From positions 2,046,001-2,110,000 of the forward strand of contig NZ_JAACJE010000001.1 of NCBI RefSeq assembly GCF_010020825.1: a stretch of DNA of 64,000 nucleotides. Reading direction: 5' to 3'. Positions 62,977 to 64,000 of the stretch are shown piece after piece. The notes beneath the pieces were generated by a model. It did not search any database, was not told the DNA's origin, and saw only the letters and a program-made list of their open reading frames with translations. Position numbers and translations under genes: made by a program. Source of the stretch: Acidovorax sp. 210-6 (GTDB lineage: Bacteria; Pseudomonadota; Gammaproteobacteria; Burkholderiales; Burkholderiaceae_C). Every line of letters begins with the position of its first letter. The stretch's first letter is position 1.

Positions 62977-64000
62977 ATGTCCGCCGCGCCGTTTCCGCCC
63001 AGTCCTGCTCCGCTGTCTGCGCAGGCCTCTGGCATGGAGCACGGCACTACGCCATCCGCACCCCGCCCGGAACATTTCAGAGCCATCTACGATGCGTTGC
63101 CGGACCCGGCGGGCATTACCCGCGTGGCCGACGGCATGTACCTGGAGGTCAACCCAGCGTTTTGCCAACTGCTGGGCCTGTCGCGCGAGCAGATCCTGGG
63201 GCGTACGTCCACCGAACTCAGCATCTGGGCCACCAACCAGGAACGCAGCAAGCTGGTGACCACGCTGCAACGCGAAGGCAAGGTGCTGAACCTTCCGCTG
63301 AACGCACAGCGCAATGGCGAACTCATCCCCGGCCAGATGTCGGCCCAGCCGGTGCGCATTGGAGACGAAGACTGCCTGGTGTTCGTCTTCCACGACACCA
63401 GCAAGGAATTGCGCATCCGTGATGAACTGCTGGCCAAGAACGCCGCGCTCGATCAGGCCGGGCGCATGGCGCAGTTGGGTTACTGGGTGGACGAGCGCGG
63501 CAAGGGCCTGGTGTTCTGGTCGGACGTCTGCTACGACATCCACGGCCTGCCCAGGGGCTCCGCCCTGCCCAAGGACTACATCAACACCTGCGTGACGCCG
63601 CGCTGGCGTGACGAAATGCGCCGACGCATTATCGACTGCCTGCGGCACCACACGCCCTGGAGCATGGACGTGGAGATCCAGCGGCCGGACGGCACGGTCA
63701 TCTGGGGCCGCGCCCGGGGCGAACCCGTGATCGAGAACGGCCGCGTGCTGTGCATCCGCGGGGTGATGCAGGACATCGACGAACAAAAACGTGCTGAACA
63801 GCGCCTGCGCCAGTCCGAAGAGCGCTTTTCGCGCATCTTCCAGATGCTGCCCTATCCCATGGGAATCTCTCGGCGTGACGACGGGGTGTACCTGGAGCTC
63901 AACCCCGCCTGGGAGGCCATGTTTGGCTACTCCCGCCAGGAAGCCCTGGGGCGCAGCGTGACGGAGTTGGGCATTCTGGGTGCACAAGACCGCGCAGAAC
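62977..64000 (+). CDS. Multi-PAS sensor protein (partial, 3' end outside window)
   Basis: 341 codons are visible and the frame is open at the window edge. Three PAS domains can be seen: about 31-145 (EHFRAIYDALPDPAGITRVA, FCQLLGLSREQILG), 150-275 (MAQLGYWVDERGKGLVFWS; PWSMDVEIQRPDG), and from 280 (RFSRIFQMLPYPMGISRRDD, MFGYSRQEALG). No membrane helix in the visible part. The output domain (GGDEF, histidine kinase or other) lies beyond the window and cannot be stated. Confidence 0.9.
   Translation, partial: MSAAPFPPSPAPLSAQASGMEHGTTPSAPRPEHFRAIYDALPDPAGITRVADGMYLEVNPAFCQLLGLSREQILGRTSTELSIWATNQERSKLVTTLQREGKVLNLPLNAQRNGELIPGQMSAQPVRIGDEDCLVFVFHDTSKELRIRDELLAKNAALDQAGRMAQLGYWVDERGKGLVFWSDVCYDIHGLPRGSALPKDYINTCVTPRWRDEMRRRIIDCLRHHTPWSMDVEIQRPDGTVIWGRARGEPVIENGRVLCIRGVMQDIDEQKRAEQRLRQSEERFSRIFQMLPYPMGISRRDDGVYLELNPAWEAMFGYSRQEALGRSVTELGILGAQDRAE

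Overview
The window looks like a chromosomal segment of a high-GC betaproteobacterium of the order Burkholderiales, most likely family Comamonadaceae (Acidovorax-like). The reasons are strong GC codon bias, house gene orders such as pcm-rhodanese-tolC, and nine copies of a roughly 55-bp interspersed repeat (core ATAGCTGCTTGCGCTT ... AAGCGCTGGAGGCCAA) of a type I associate with that family. All calls are made by reading the sequence; no database search was run.

Layout. 1-5.5 kb (minus strand): propionyl-CoA/methylmalonyl-CoA operon scpA-meaB-pccB-pccA, with a divergent GntR regulator. 6.3-11.5 kb: acyl-CoA synthetase, a DUF3334-like protein, a saccharopine-dehydrogenase-like enzyme with a divergent Lrp regulator, and a PlsC-like acyltransferase. 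11.6-24.0 kb: a trans-4-hydroxy-L-proline regulon in two plus-strand units. Unit 1 is the deaminase (lhpC), a TRAP transporter and the semialdehyde dehydrogenase. Unit 2 is an ABC-type solute-binding protein, the 2-epimerase, the three-subunit D-hydroxyproline dehydrogenase, an Ldh2-family imino-acid reductase and a GntR/FCD regulator. Both units are preceded by the same AT-rich motif, and unit 2 also has a potentially structured leader.

24-35 kb: OmpA-like protein, ChaC, PdxH, an AEC transporter, an exported cyanophycinase, a patatin lipoprotein, a repetitive glycine-rich protein, an RRM RNA-binding protein with a strong terminator, a Xre-RES toxin-antitoxin pair and a PAS-GGDEF protein. 35.7-38.9 kb: the most unusual part, a degenerate chromosomal integron. 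It has five minus-strand cassette genes separated by four recognisable attC sites, an attI junction, and a divergent integrase pseudogene (internal TAG, central deletion, missing C-terminus) that still carries a good LexA-box match over its start codon.

38.9-45.0 kb: a zinc-acquisition locus: ZnuD-like TonB receptor, two small accessory proteins, a DUF3299 protein, a FtsX-type ABC transporter and a Zur-type regulator behind a perfect 27-bp palindrome. 45.0-54.1 kb: msrA, an FmdE-like protein, a TetR-controlled RND efflux pump, pcm, rhodanese and tolC. 54.2-64.0 kb: a trans-sulfuration enzyme, a glycosyltransferase, a WaaA-KdkA fusion, a phosphohexomutase, an Ada-AlkA fusion, ogt, an EamA transporter and a PAS sensor cut by the window edge.

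Working together, the catabolic loci feed the TCA cycle: propionyl-CoA to succinyl-CoA, and hydroxyproline to 2-oxoglutarate. The zinc genes form one Zur unit, and the RND pump probably uses the nearby TolC.
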